Assembly (NCBI GenBank): GCA_025331445.1
Contig: JAIWNE010000079.1
Coordinates: 1-64,000, forward strand
DNA length: 64,000 nt
Direction: 5' to 3'
Source of the DNA: Blakeslea trispora
Lineage: Eukaryota; Mucoromycota; Mucoromycetes; Mucorales; Choanephoraceae
Below the pieces are notes generated by a model. The model did no database searches, had not been told where the DNA came from, and saw only the letters and a list, made by a program, of their open reading frames with translations. Below, piece after piece: positions 1 to 9,248 of this stretch. The number at the start of each line of letters is the position of its first letter. The stretch's first letter is position 1. The translations under genes and the position numbers were made by a program.

Positions 1-1176
1 ACAATATTTTGGCTGCTATCAAAGAGGTAAATAGAAAGGAAGCAGAAAAAACAATAACAAGATTTAGCGTGTTAAATCTTCTAATTTTTCATTTGTTTCT
101 TTAGTTATTGATCAATATACATGTTGAATATTTTCAACAATACGAGCAAGACAAGGCTGTAAGTCCCAAGACGGCTGATATCATTGCTGAATTGAAATCC
201 AGGATTTTAAATGACTGCCAGGTTTCGTTGTCCAAACAAGAAGATGACCTTTCAAAACTAGCCAAGTCTTTGGGTGCAAGATGCTCAGAAGACGTGACAA
301 CACAGACAACTCATCTAGTAACAAAGTTTGTAAGTAAAGAGTTTTATTACGTAATTTCGTATCATTTGCTTGTTTCATATACTGACCCATACATGTACAT
401 TGTAGGATAAACCGGATATTCTAGACGCAGCAGCCATCGGCTATCCAGACGTGAAGATTGTCGATGAAAGTTGGATACCTGAATCCGGCTGGCACTGGAG
501 AAAGCAAGACGAGTCTACTTTTTTGATAGTTTCCGACAAAAATGGAGAAGAATTCTTTGACTCAAAGGAATATCAAGAAGAAGAAGAAGAAGAAGAAGAA
601 GAAGAAGAAGAAGAAGAAGAAGAAGAAGAAGAAGAAGAGTTTTTCGATTGCGAAAATGAAGACGAAGCAGAACAGCCAGGTCAGCCAGAGCCAGCAGAAG
701 AAAAGGAAGATAAGAGGGAAATCAAAGATCAACAAGAAGATCAAGAAAGAAAGGATGGAAATGCTACAATGCATAAGCAGAAAAGAAAGCTTGAAGAGTG
801 CGAAAGCTTTAGCCAGGTGGATAGGCCCATACATCCAAAGAAAAGGAAGATTAGAGAAGAGGGAGACAAAGATCCCAGCCATCATGTTGAAAAGCTAGCA
901 GAATGTTTACGGCAAAAACGAAAAGAGCGTGATGGTGAAGAAGAGGACGAAGAAGAAGACGAAGGCGAAGAAGGCGAAGAAGGCGAAGAAGACGAAGATA
1001 AAGATGAAGACGAAGGCGAAGATAAAGATGAAGCAGAAGTGGACAACGGGCTCAGCCATCACATTGAAAGGTTATCAGAATGTTTGCGGCAAAAACGAAA
1101 AGAGCGTGATACATCAGAAGACGAAGATGAGGCAACATCCCGTCCACAAAAGAGGAGACTGCTTAACGACATGTGA
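1..1176 (+). CDS. FCP1: FCP1-like RNA polymerase II CTD phosphatase, C-terminal part (5' truncated by window)
   Basis: Three exons are visible: 1-26, 105-329 and 406-1176, with GT-AG introns at 27-104 and 330-405, both in phase 0. The upstream part, including the DxDxT catalytic domain, lies outside the window. What remains covers the region after the catalytic domain (a segment around NIHVEYF), a BRCT domain (motifs LAKSLGARCSED, TTHLVT and a conserved W in DESWIPES) and a long charged tail. FCP1 removes phosphates from the heptad repeats of RNA polymerase II so the enzyme can be recycled; it acts in the nucleus. The tail holds 21 consecutive Glu and two copies of a motif centred on ECLRQKRKERD. 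The stop is TGA at 1174-1176. Assignment rests on the BRCT domain and its spacing; another BRCT protein is the alternative. Confidence 0.72.
577..639 (+). repeat. GAA trinucleotide run encoding poly-Glu
   Basis: Twenty GAA codons plus one GAG give 21 consecutive Glu in the acidic tail of the FCP1-like protein. The run is uninterrupted, so length variation between strains is likely. Confidence 0.95.
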
Positions 1177-2077
1177 AGCAGAAGTGAAAAAGAGAAAGAA
1201 AAGCAACGAATCAATTGGAAGATGAAAATGATGGAAGGTACAAGAGACCACGTAAAACAAGCAGCAGAAATAGGCAAAAGAGATAGAAGAGAAGACAACA
1301 TAGATTAAGCTGCAGAACATATGAAAAGAATACAAGGAAGAGCGACAACAGTAGAAAAGATAAAAGGAGAAGGCAGGAGTAATGTGGAAGAGAAGAAAAA
1401 AAGTCAGCAACAAACAATACCAACACAAGCCCAGTTACCAAGCATAATACTTCCATCTTTCAAAGACATTTTGCAAAGTTGTATTGAGCTTCTTCCGGGG
1501 CACAAAAAAGAAAGAAAGATACAAACAACGTCTCGAGAGCTTCATATTCTGATTCTATCATAAAGATGACAAAGAGAAATTCACTTTCCTTCAGTATCAG
1601 CCATGAGTTATACATAGTGAACACAAGAAACATGTATTTCAAATGGAAGCATAACTAGATCATTATGCATGCATAGGGAAATAAGTGTTAGTAACAATAC
1701 TAACAAAATCTTGGAACATATACAGGTCAAAAAAAAAAAAGACTGCCGTATAATGTGCGAAAAAAAACAACAGAACAAAAATTATAGAGATTGCAAGTTG
1801 AGAAAGCTGTTGATGTTCAATAAAAACTGAGATATGTATGTTTCATCGGCTTCGAAGCTGATGTATTAGCGATTCAAGCAAAAGATTCCTGTATGCTATA
1901 AAACCTTGTTCCGTTTGCTTATACAAGATCTTTTCAAGTTATAATGCTTTAGAAATATTACATAATTAAAGATCACCCCCCCTCTTCCTTCTCTTTTTTT
2001 TTTTTTTTTTCTAGCTGGAACAAGAAGTTTACTTTCGTGGTTGAAACTATATGTCTTGGACAGACTGAGAGATACAC
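1177..2077. other. Intergenic region, first part purine-rich
   Basis: Up to about 1440 the + strand stays A/G-rich, like the coding tail just upstream, and may be former coding sequence or 3' UTR of the FCP1-like gene. The rest holds A- and T-runs and no ORF worth calling. It separates two convergent genes. Confidence 0.6.
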
Positions 2078-3335
2078 TTAGTAGCTGGTAGGGGCAATTT
2101 GGACTTCAGGAACTTCTTGGTTGAAGACAACATAGTTGTTCTTCAAAAAGGTGTCACCCAAAAGAGCAAATCTGAGACCACCCTTAGCGAAAGAAGCGAA
2201 ACAGACATTACCATCGTCTTCGTATACAAGGTCTTCAGCAGGGACTTGGAATGTGGTACCGTCGATATTGAAGACAATAGGACCAAAGTTAGAATTGTCA
2301 CAGTCAATTAAGTAAGTACCATCACCATCATCAATAGCACCATAAGCAACAGCATCAGCAATAGCATCAGCAAAAGAGTCTGTCAAGATCAAGAGAATGG
2401 CACCAGTGTCGAGGATGTCAGAAAAAGAATGGGCAACACGGCTACCACCAGCAGAGAGGCCATCAACGGCGATGCTCCAGTGACCATCTGAGTTATCGAT
2501 AGGAGCATACTTTAAGCTACCAGTAAATTTGGAAGAGTCGTAACCACCAAATATGTATTCACCTCCTCCACTTCTGGAGGCCTTACCAAGGAAGACACCA
2601 AAAACGGGAGAGGAAATCAAACCTTGGCTGATCAAGTTGTTGACAGGTGTTTGGATATCATCAGCGGTAGTGATAAGGTCAAAACCAAGACCCAAGAGAC
2701 CATCATTGGGACCATTGGCAAAGGAGTTAGATTCAACTCTGGCTAATTCGATAGTTTGGCCCTTGATCTTGAGACCACCCAAGTTGACAGCGTCAGTATC
2801 AAGGATACCGCTAGCAGTAGAACCATCACCGTAAGAAGTAGCCCAATGACGGCCATCAGCCTTGTAAGAGCTAGATCGATTAGGGTTGCAACAGTTTTAA
2901 CGGGTACAAGAAGAGCACAAAGTGGAAGCTAATAACAATTGATTTAGAGGAGAGCTCATATTTTTATATTTGTTCTCAATCTATTTACCAACCCAAAAAA
3001 TCACTGGAACCACTGTCAAAGTCCAATCTGACCTTTTGTTCAGGAGTACCAATACCAACTACACCATAGTATTCGGGATCACCAGAATAGTTAGTAACAG
3101 GAGCAGAACCAGTACCTTCAGTAGTAACATTAGCAGAAACATTATGGAGAGGGTTGATGACGTGCTTGACATACTTGGTCTTGACCTTAGTCTTAGCAAT
3201 AACAGCCTTTGCGTTGGGATTAAAGTTGGAATTTCTGGCCAAAGGAACACTAAGAGTACTCTTAGAAGGAGCGGCTTCAACTACCATTGCAGTTGTAAGG
3301 AGGGCAAGACAAGAGGAAGTAAGAGAGAGCTTCAA
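2078..3335 (-). pseudogene. Rhizopuspepsin-like secreted aspartic protease, probably damaged
   Basis: Two blocks of a pepsin-family (A1) protease are clear. Exon 1 (2989 or 2993 to 3335) starts with a hydrophobic signal sequence and a propeptide and carries the first active-site motif as DSG (DFDSGSSD). The second block carries YGDGS, the GLLGLGFD region, the second motif DTGA, and a C-terminus close to rhizopuspepsin (GDTFLKNNYVVFNQ). Between them the picture is broken. Splicing that keeps the conserved STLC loop (acceptor before 2928) runs into an in-frame TAA at 2897-2899. The alternative, with a canonical donor at 2988 and an acceptor before 2870, stays open but deletes about 16 residues including the two-Cys loop. 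Members are secreted acid proteases with two catalytic Asp. Either this copy is a pseudogene or it makes a shortened protein. Confidence 0.75.
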
Positions 3336-3531
3336 TTCAAGAGTTTGAAATAAAAAAGAACGAAAGAAAGTGTTGAGTGGATGAAGAAAAAAACGCTTTA
3401 GTCGAAATCAGGTTGTTTTTTATATGTTTTTCTTTTTTCATTCAAGATTTTTGTAAGGATTTGAAGGTAGATACAATCATTATAAAACAAGACAAAATGT
3501 TTCACAATAATATGTAATCCATTTGATGTTA

Positions 3532-3704
3532 CAGTAGTCGCTCGGCTTAAGAGTGTTTGATTTAAGAGTATGCTCAATATAAAAATGCAATTCTTCAACT
3601 TGAAAACCGCTTCAAGCGCTAAAATGCCACTCGATTTAAGAGTATGCTCAATATAAGAGTGTATTTATCAAGAATATACACACTCTTAAATAGAGCGACT
3701 ATTG
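3532..3704. mobile_element. MITE with TA target duplication (Tc1/mariner-like ends)
   Basis: A 173-bp element is flanked by TA on both sides (3530-3531 and 3705-3706). Its ends are inverted repeats of about 24 bp: CAGTAGTCGCTC on the left and GAGCGACTATTG on the right, followed inward by TTAAGAGTGT. Inside, a 24-bp direct repeat occurs at 3559-3582 and 3633-3656. There is no ORF. TA duplication and CAGT-type ends are typical of Tc1/mariner/pogo elements and their non-autonomous derivatives. Related copies lie near 20.3 kb and 23.0 kb. Confidence 0.8.
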
Positions 3705-3706
3705 TA

Positions 3707-4640
3707 TAATCTATGATGAGTGACAAAGTATGTGGAAACCCTGAGTCTTTTGAAACCGTATACTCATCAATTTTGGCAATTATATCCAGAAAAAGACATT
3801 CGATCAGCTCTTTTCTTTTTTAATAAACATTTTGGATACGACATTCTCCTTCATCTACATTCTGCTTGATTTCAACTCTTTGTATTCGCAATGCATTCAC
3901 AAGTTGATTGCTGAAATCAACTGGGTAAGAAAAAGTGTTGTTTTATTGACTAGTTGGATTAGAGTCTATGCTAAGAAATGCTATGATATTTATCTTTTCC
4001 TTCAGTACATCTGTATGTATTATCTGTTTCAAATCGATCTATCTGTAAAACTAAAACAGATATATACTACTTTATATTCCACAATTTAGACACAATAAAA
4101 CAAGGTTAGGCCTGTCAATCGATCGTTTCTTTATTTAATTTAGCCTCAATAAATCAGTCATAAAAGCCATATTTATCGATATACCAAATACAGCTTTTGC
4201 CAAAATGATGTCGCACTAAAGAAAAATTAAGTTGTCGCACACTTTAAAAGAAGAGACGACACATAAAAAAAATAAAGAGTGTCGAACTTTTGGAAGAAAA
4301 AATGTCGCAAAGGCTGTATATTCATCATTCCCAGAAATTATTGGAATAATAATCGAAATTGGCTTGAAGCAAAAGAACAAATTGAACAAAAGCACCAACA
4401 GAAAGCAGTTTGGAGCAAAAACAAAAACAAAAAAAAATTAGTGCAAAAGTTGATACTCCGATATAAAGCAAGTAAGACAGTGGGATTTATATGCTTATGA
4501 CCTTTTTTGTTTAATGTAAGTGAAAATAAGAGAGATAGACATTGTTCTAGTTTTGTTTGCATTGAATTGATCTCGGAAGTGAGTATGAAGAGGGAATGAT
4601 TGTATCGCAGACAAATTTGGTTTGTCAAAATAAATCGAAT
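3707..4640. other. Intergenic region with a weak coding relic
   Basis: From about 3720 to 3935 one + frame is nearly open but has in-frame stops; it may be a remnant of a mobile element. I do not recognise it. At 4205-4315 several TGTCGCA/GTCGAA-like words recur without a clear unit. No gene is supported. Confidence 0.4.
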
Positions 4641-5690
4641 TTTATTTCACATTCTGCGATGTTGGGTATGTCCACCAATATCATCATCATTGGCTCGAAT
4701 GAGACCTTGGTTCTCTCGTCCAATTCTGAAGTAGATCCAGACAATTTCTATCAAAAGGTCTCCCAGTCCTTGGTATACATTGTCATAGTTTTCTCCATTG
4801 AACTGCTGAATACAATATACAAAAGTTCTTTGGCGAATTCCTGAACAGCAACTTGACCACTGGCTCGAGGTAGACGTAGGATAGGACGACCGGCGAAACC
4901 CAAGTTGTTGATAGTATAGTTTGCACAATCCTCAGTGAAGATTGCGCGGCTAGTAGATGAAATCAACGAAGCAAGAACCCAAAGAATTGACATATAAAGG
5001 TTAGGAATCTGAATATGACGAAATAAGTCAGTAGCAACATTGAGGGCATTCTCAGCAATCCATAGCGCAATGCGGTGGTTGTCAGCAAAAGCAATTCTAC
5101 CTCCGGCACGTTTCGTTGCTGAATAGTAGACGCCTTCTAAAACTCAAGTACCGAAATGGATCTGGCGACAACTCAGTATCATATATGGCAATGGAATGTG
5201 CAACAGATAAGTCTGTCCAAAGGGGTTGAGGGGATCTATTCATGGAAAAGGCCTCTGTTCTGTGTTATTTAAAGCTGGCCGTAGAGAACCTCGTATACAT
5301 GAGCAGATGAGGCTAGAAAGAGCAAACATCACCAGCATAGACCACACGTTTGACCTCTTGTATCAAATATCCTGCAACGGATGCATAACACCGATACTGA
5401 GAGCCTCATTATATAGAGAGCAATAAAAATTCAAGTATCAGGTTAAACAAAAGGGACGGCAGAGGGTCTCCTTGGCGTAGCTCACGAGTTTGAAGAACTT
5501 CACCATTAACATTGACTCTAACTGAATTGTGAAAGAAAAGGCGATTAATGCACTGAGTAAAGGTGGTTAATAAATCAAGTCGCTCCATGAATTGTAGAAG
5601 ATAAAAGGGGTTCACTCAGCCATACGCTTTCTCTTGAAACAGAAGAAGCCCCACTCCCTTAGTTGACTGAAGGTGTGCCCACTTACACAT
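4640..5690 (-). mobile_element. Decayed non-LTR retrotransposon (LINE) reverse transcriptase fragment
   Basis: On the minus strand, pieces of a LINE reverse transcriptase appear in the right order. QEKAYG near 5635 matches the motif-A region, where Asp is expected after AY; it is followed by an in-frame stop. RQGDPL near 5470 is the RT motif-B region. YAGD at 5328-5339 stands where the catalytic YADD should be. Stops and frame changes interrupt the rest. Both changed catalytic positions and the stops show it is inactive. Reverse transcriptases of this class copy element RNA into DNA at the target site. The outer limits are uncertain; the stretch below about 5200 is assigned only because it continues in the same direction. 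Confidence 0.75.
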
Positions 5691-5814
5691 AGCTAATTTT
5701 TTGGTTTTTATTGTCGCAGTTTAAATAAACTTTGCGCTTCTACAAAGAAAACCATCCTCATTTAAAACTGGGATAAACCCCTATTCTATACCCGTTTTTA
5801 TTAAACGCCTTATT

Positions 5815-5955
5815 TCTCCTGCGTACTTGTTAACAAGAGACCGAGAGCACTCTCGCGTCAAGCTTGCTCTTTCAAGTGTGCGGGCGTATATCATCATCCT
5901 CCCGGCTGGGCACCTAAAAAGGCCCTTCTCGCTGAAGCTCTGCACTGTTTACGCA
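5815..5955. repeat. 141-bp direct repeat, copy 1
   Basis: Matches 6012-6152 with only about three substitutions and no gap. It is richer in G+C than its surroundings and contains the short palindrome CGAGAGCACTCTCG near 5843-5856. No protein is recognisable. Confidence 0.95.
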
Positions 5956-6011
5956 CAATACAGATGATTAGCAAAATGTTATTCATTACAACTCATGTCA
6001 ACCATGTTGTC

Positions 6012-6152
6012 TCTCCTGCGTACTTGTTAACAAGAGGCCGAGAGCAATCTCGCGTCAAGCTTGCTCTTTCAAGTGTGCGGGCGTATATCATCATCCTCCC
6101 GGCTGGGCACCTAAAAAGGCCCTTCTCGCTGAGGCTCTGCACTGTTTACGCA
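6012..6152. repeat. 141-bp direct repeat, copy 2
   Basis: Second copy of the repeat at 5815-5955, offset by 197 bp; 56 bp of unrelated sequence lies between them. A recent duplication, or the two ends of a small element, would explain the near identity. Confidence 0.95.
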
Positions 6153-6632
6153 TTTTTCTTTCTTTTCTCCTTTTAAGTTAACTATCATGGCCTCTTGAAA
6201 GCACATATCATGTCTCTCTTAAAATTAATGGCACAACAAATGGTTGGAGAGAACTCAGTTATGTATATTGACTGTATATCCAGTCTTGGTTGAAAGAAGG
6301 TAAACCATTAAACATCCAACTTTGTTCTATTACAAGCAAATCAGTTACTGGATGAATTAGCAAGATCTCTTCGAGTAGTTTCGCTCTATATAGTTTTCTA
6401 TCATACCTAGTCAACAAGACTCTGCATTAATAGGTGGATGAATAGATTTGTTTCTCTCTTTTAGAAATAAGCAAGTTTACAATGCAAATTTTTAACTGCA
6501 GTTGACTCAAGCTTGATGTATTGAAAAAGAAGAGGGGGAGGAACTCTCACTTCAGCTGAAATGTGCCAATAAAGCAATGCTTAAACAAATGTAGAGAAAA
6601 AGAGAAAAGTGTTATTTACAGGTTTATTTACA
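6153..6632. other. Intergenic region
   Basis: AT-rich, with no supported ORF, repeat or RNA gene. It contains the 3' flank of the gene on the minus strand. Confidence 0.5.
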
Positions 6633-8573
6633 TTATATACACGAGGAAGAAGAAGCCTTTGTTGGGAGTTCTACGGTCTGCTTGATCAAATGTGTAAGGA
6701 CCGTAGATTGCTCTGCTTTTTGCTTCTTCATCAATTGAGCAATGCTGTCATTCATTGCCCTCTAGATAAAAACAAACAGTTGGTTATTTTGTCTGTATGA
6801 AACAGTTTCAAATACGCTTACCTTCAACTTCATGAACACAAGCACAAGATCTGGAATCAACATCAGATCGTCATCGTTCTTCAGCAAAAAACGCTTTTCC
6901 ACTTCACCAAAGACATAGGAACCACTGTCATTGATGGAGCAAGAGAAGAAAGTACATTCAAAGCCTAAAGCAACATAACGTCAATCCGACTTGCTTGAAG
7001 AGCAGGAGTTATCGGTCTATCTATATAGATATAAAGCCATTACCTTCTACGAGGACACCAAAAGACTTAGGATCTCTTGAACCTGAAATGACTTGCTGAT
7101 CTATCATTCGCTTAAGTTCAAGAGCAAGTTTTGAGCGATCACTCAAGGCTTGAGAAGAGCAGGCACCAGGTAGCCTGACTTCAATAGCCAAGAGGCCAAC
7201 ATTACTGCCTTGAAATTCGTGCATGACACAGAAGTCTGGCTTCAGTTTTGAGCATGTGTCCTTGCCATCACTGGCCGAATGTGAGCTGTTGCTCAAAGGA
7301 ATCCTTCCAGCCGATCTGATTACGTTTCTTGTTAGAAAATGAATTAGTAAGAAAACAATAATAGTTACCTAGAATGAACATAAGTGCGATCATTCATAAA
7401 GATGACTTGCACAAATGGGAGAAGGTGCTGATCAATGAAAGATTCTTCAGTGGTGCTAGAACCCCAACTGTCATTTTCGATAAATCTTCTGGTGATTGCT
7501 ACCAGAGCCAAGCCTTCTTCATTCTTATCCTTCTTGCATTTTTTGTAAATCTTGCTCAGGATTTCATCGGCTTCTTCTTCTTGTTCTTGTTCTTCTTCTT
7601 CTTCTTCTTCTTCTTCACGCTCCTTCTCTCTCTTTCTTGCGTTGCTATATCATGCAAAATGCCTATTAGCTTTTGTTTTCTTATTTATTTTTTTGAGAAC
7701 TTTTGTTTACTTAAACTCAAAAAACTTTGTCATCAAATCAGCGCTGAAATACAAGGATGGCAAACATCCTGCAACTCTTCTGATTTTTTTAAATGTTTTG
7801 TCATCCACCTTCAACACAAACGAGCTACGGTCGGACGGAACATCAAGAACACAAGAAAGCAGCCTAACATTAAGCAGAAAAGGAGATGTATGAATATTTT
7901 TAACCTGCTCATGCAAAAGAGAAGAAAAATAAACTTACAGGTACAAGCTCTCTTTAACTGGCTTGCCTTGTCTTACGAGTTCAACTGCTTCCATACGCTT
8001 GGCAACAAGCAGCTCGCGAAGATCAGTACCATCAACACACCACTGTCAAAGAAAAAAAAAAAGCATTTTAGATGGTAGGTTGTAAAGCAAGTAGAAGATC
8101 AAGCCGATTACCTTGTTGAAGTTGACAGTGCTTGGGCCATGGTCATGGCAGAAAACTAGTTTCTCCTTGAAACTCAAGGTCTTGCTCTTTGAAACAATTA
8201 CCTTTTTTGTAACCTAGATAAAATTTGGCTTCAATAAAAATTCTTGTAGATCAATCACTTTTGTTTCATAGTTGAACAGATACAGACTATTTCATCCCAG
8301 ATCAACTTTGCATTGCCTTTTATCTATTTACTCGTTTTCAGAAGCTATCGAAATGCTAAGGAAAATCTCTGCACTTACTGCTGTGACGTTAAGCTCGCTT
8401 GCACTTTGTACAAACATTCTGTAGTAAGAGGAGAATTCAGGTTTGTCTCCACTTTCAATGACAGAAAGAATATATTTTTTGTCGCTTTTCAGATAGTCCT
8501 CAAAAGAAGGTACTATATCATTATCTTTGCATCTTCGAATAAATCGTTTGAAGTTTGTGTGGTGTTTGTTCAT
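6633..8573 (-). CDS. Uncharacterised eight-exon protein, possible PD-(D/E)XK-like fold
   Basis: Exons, in transcript order: 8379-8573, 8112-8213, 7939-8042, 7711-7863, 7369-7644, 7044-7327, 6822-6964, 6633-6761. All junctions are GT-AG and agree in phase, giving 461 aa. I do not recognise a named family. Features seen: a run of nine Glu inside an acidic/basic coiled segment (about residues 190-215), then a block with KPDF, about a dozen residues, and AIEVRLPG. That pattern resembles the core of PD-(D/E)XK nuclease-like domains and of lineage-specific Mucorales proteins I have seen, but this is inference. No signal peptide or membrane segment is evident. The start is the ATG at 8571-8573; no in-frame ATG lies just upstream. 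The intact splicing suggests a live gene next to transposon debris. Confidence 0.7.
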
Positions 8574-8901
8574 GTTGAGAATCAGTTGAGTAGGAATAAA
8601 AAGGCAAAAGCAAAAAGGCAAAAGCACCTTTTAAATTATCATTTTTTGAACTGCAGATCTTTTTTTTTTGCGTTTCTGAACTTTAATGTTGCATACTGGA
8701 CTTTAATTTTTGCATGTGGCATTTTACTTTTGGGCGTTGGCGTTGTCATTATATAGTATTTGCAAATAATTTGATATTTGACTGTCTCAAATATATTTGA
8801 TTTGATTTAATATTTGAAACATATTTGATCAAATACTACCAGTAAGTAGCTTAGAAATTCTATCTCGTAACTGTCACAATATCTTTACATTTTAATGGAA
8901 A
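8574..8901. other. AT-rich intergenic region
   Basis: A stretch at 8760-8845 repeats ATATTTGA-like words. It holds no gene. Confidence 0.5.
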
Positions 8902-9021
8902 ACGAGCATATTACAAACCGCACCTCCATTGCGGTAATAAAATTAACCAGAGCGCAGCGTAGGTTCTAATTCTATTGACCTTCATTATGGTACGGTACGC
9001 TGCGCTTTGTAAGATGCTCGT
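8902..9021. repeat. GC-rich palindromic element with 16-bp inverted ends
   Basis: The ends 8902-8917 and 9006-9021 are inverted repeats matching 15 of 16 bases. Nested inside are a second inverted repeat (8951-8961 with 8996-9006, core AGCGCAGCGTA) and a small hairpin CCGCA/TGCGG at 8918-8934. The single strand could fold into a long branched hairpin. No ORF. It lies at the 3' side of the Helitron relic. Confidence 0.8.
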
Positions 9022-9059
9022 GCCACCGCAGGCCAACTAATCCGATGAAAAGCTCAAAG

Positions 9060-9248
9060 TGGGAGCCCCACCCATATTTTTTTTGAACCTTCGCTATGGT
9101 ATAAAATAGCCCCTTCGCTGCGCTTCGTGTATTTTAAACCGTCGCTTCGGTAAAGAATTGAGCTATTCCTATGAGATTTATCAGATCTAATCAAAATTAC
9201 TATGTTTGAAATCGAATTGGAATATTTATTGATGATAGTATATAGAGT
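9060..9248. repeat. CTTCGCT/CGGTA-type repeated words beside the Helitron relic
   Basis: ACCTTCGCTATGGTA and ACCGTCGCTTCGGTA lie close together around CCCCTTCGCTGCGCTTCG, and a similar ACCTTCATTATGGTA occurs inside the palindromic element at 8979-8993. These may be subterminal sequences of the Helitron, whose 3' end points this way. No clear CTRR terminus was found. Confidence 0.45.

Noticed and set aside
562..898. Long Lys-rich and Phe-rich ORFs overlapping the GAA run
   Set aside because: They are shadow frames of the GAA repeat; the BRCT-linked frame accounts for the region.
3571..3706. Possible CRISPR-like array from the repeated TTTAAGAGTATGCTCAAT words
   Set aside because: Only two internal copies inside a TA-flanked inverted-repeat element in a eukaryotic genome; it is a MITE.
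4596..4993. Separate small genes in the ORFs at 4596-4844, 4647-4928 and 4751-4993
   Set aside because: They overlap each other on both strands, lack motifs, and lie downstream of the LINE RT relic.
5842..5860. tRNA- or 5S-like pol III promoter in the 141-bp repeat
   Set aside because: No convincing A and B boxes and no cloverleaf could be drawn.
5815..6152. Pair of long terminal repeats of an LTR retrotransposon
   Set aside because: Only 56 bp lie between the copies, and no TG...CA ends or primer-binding site are visible.
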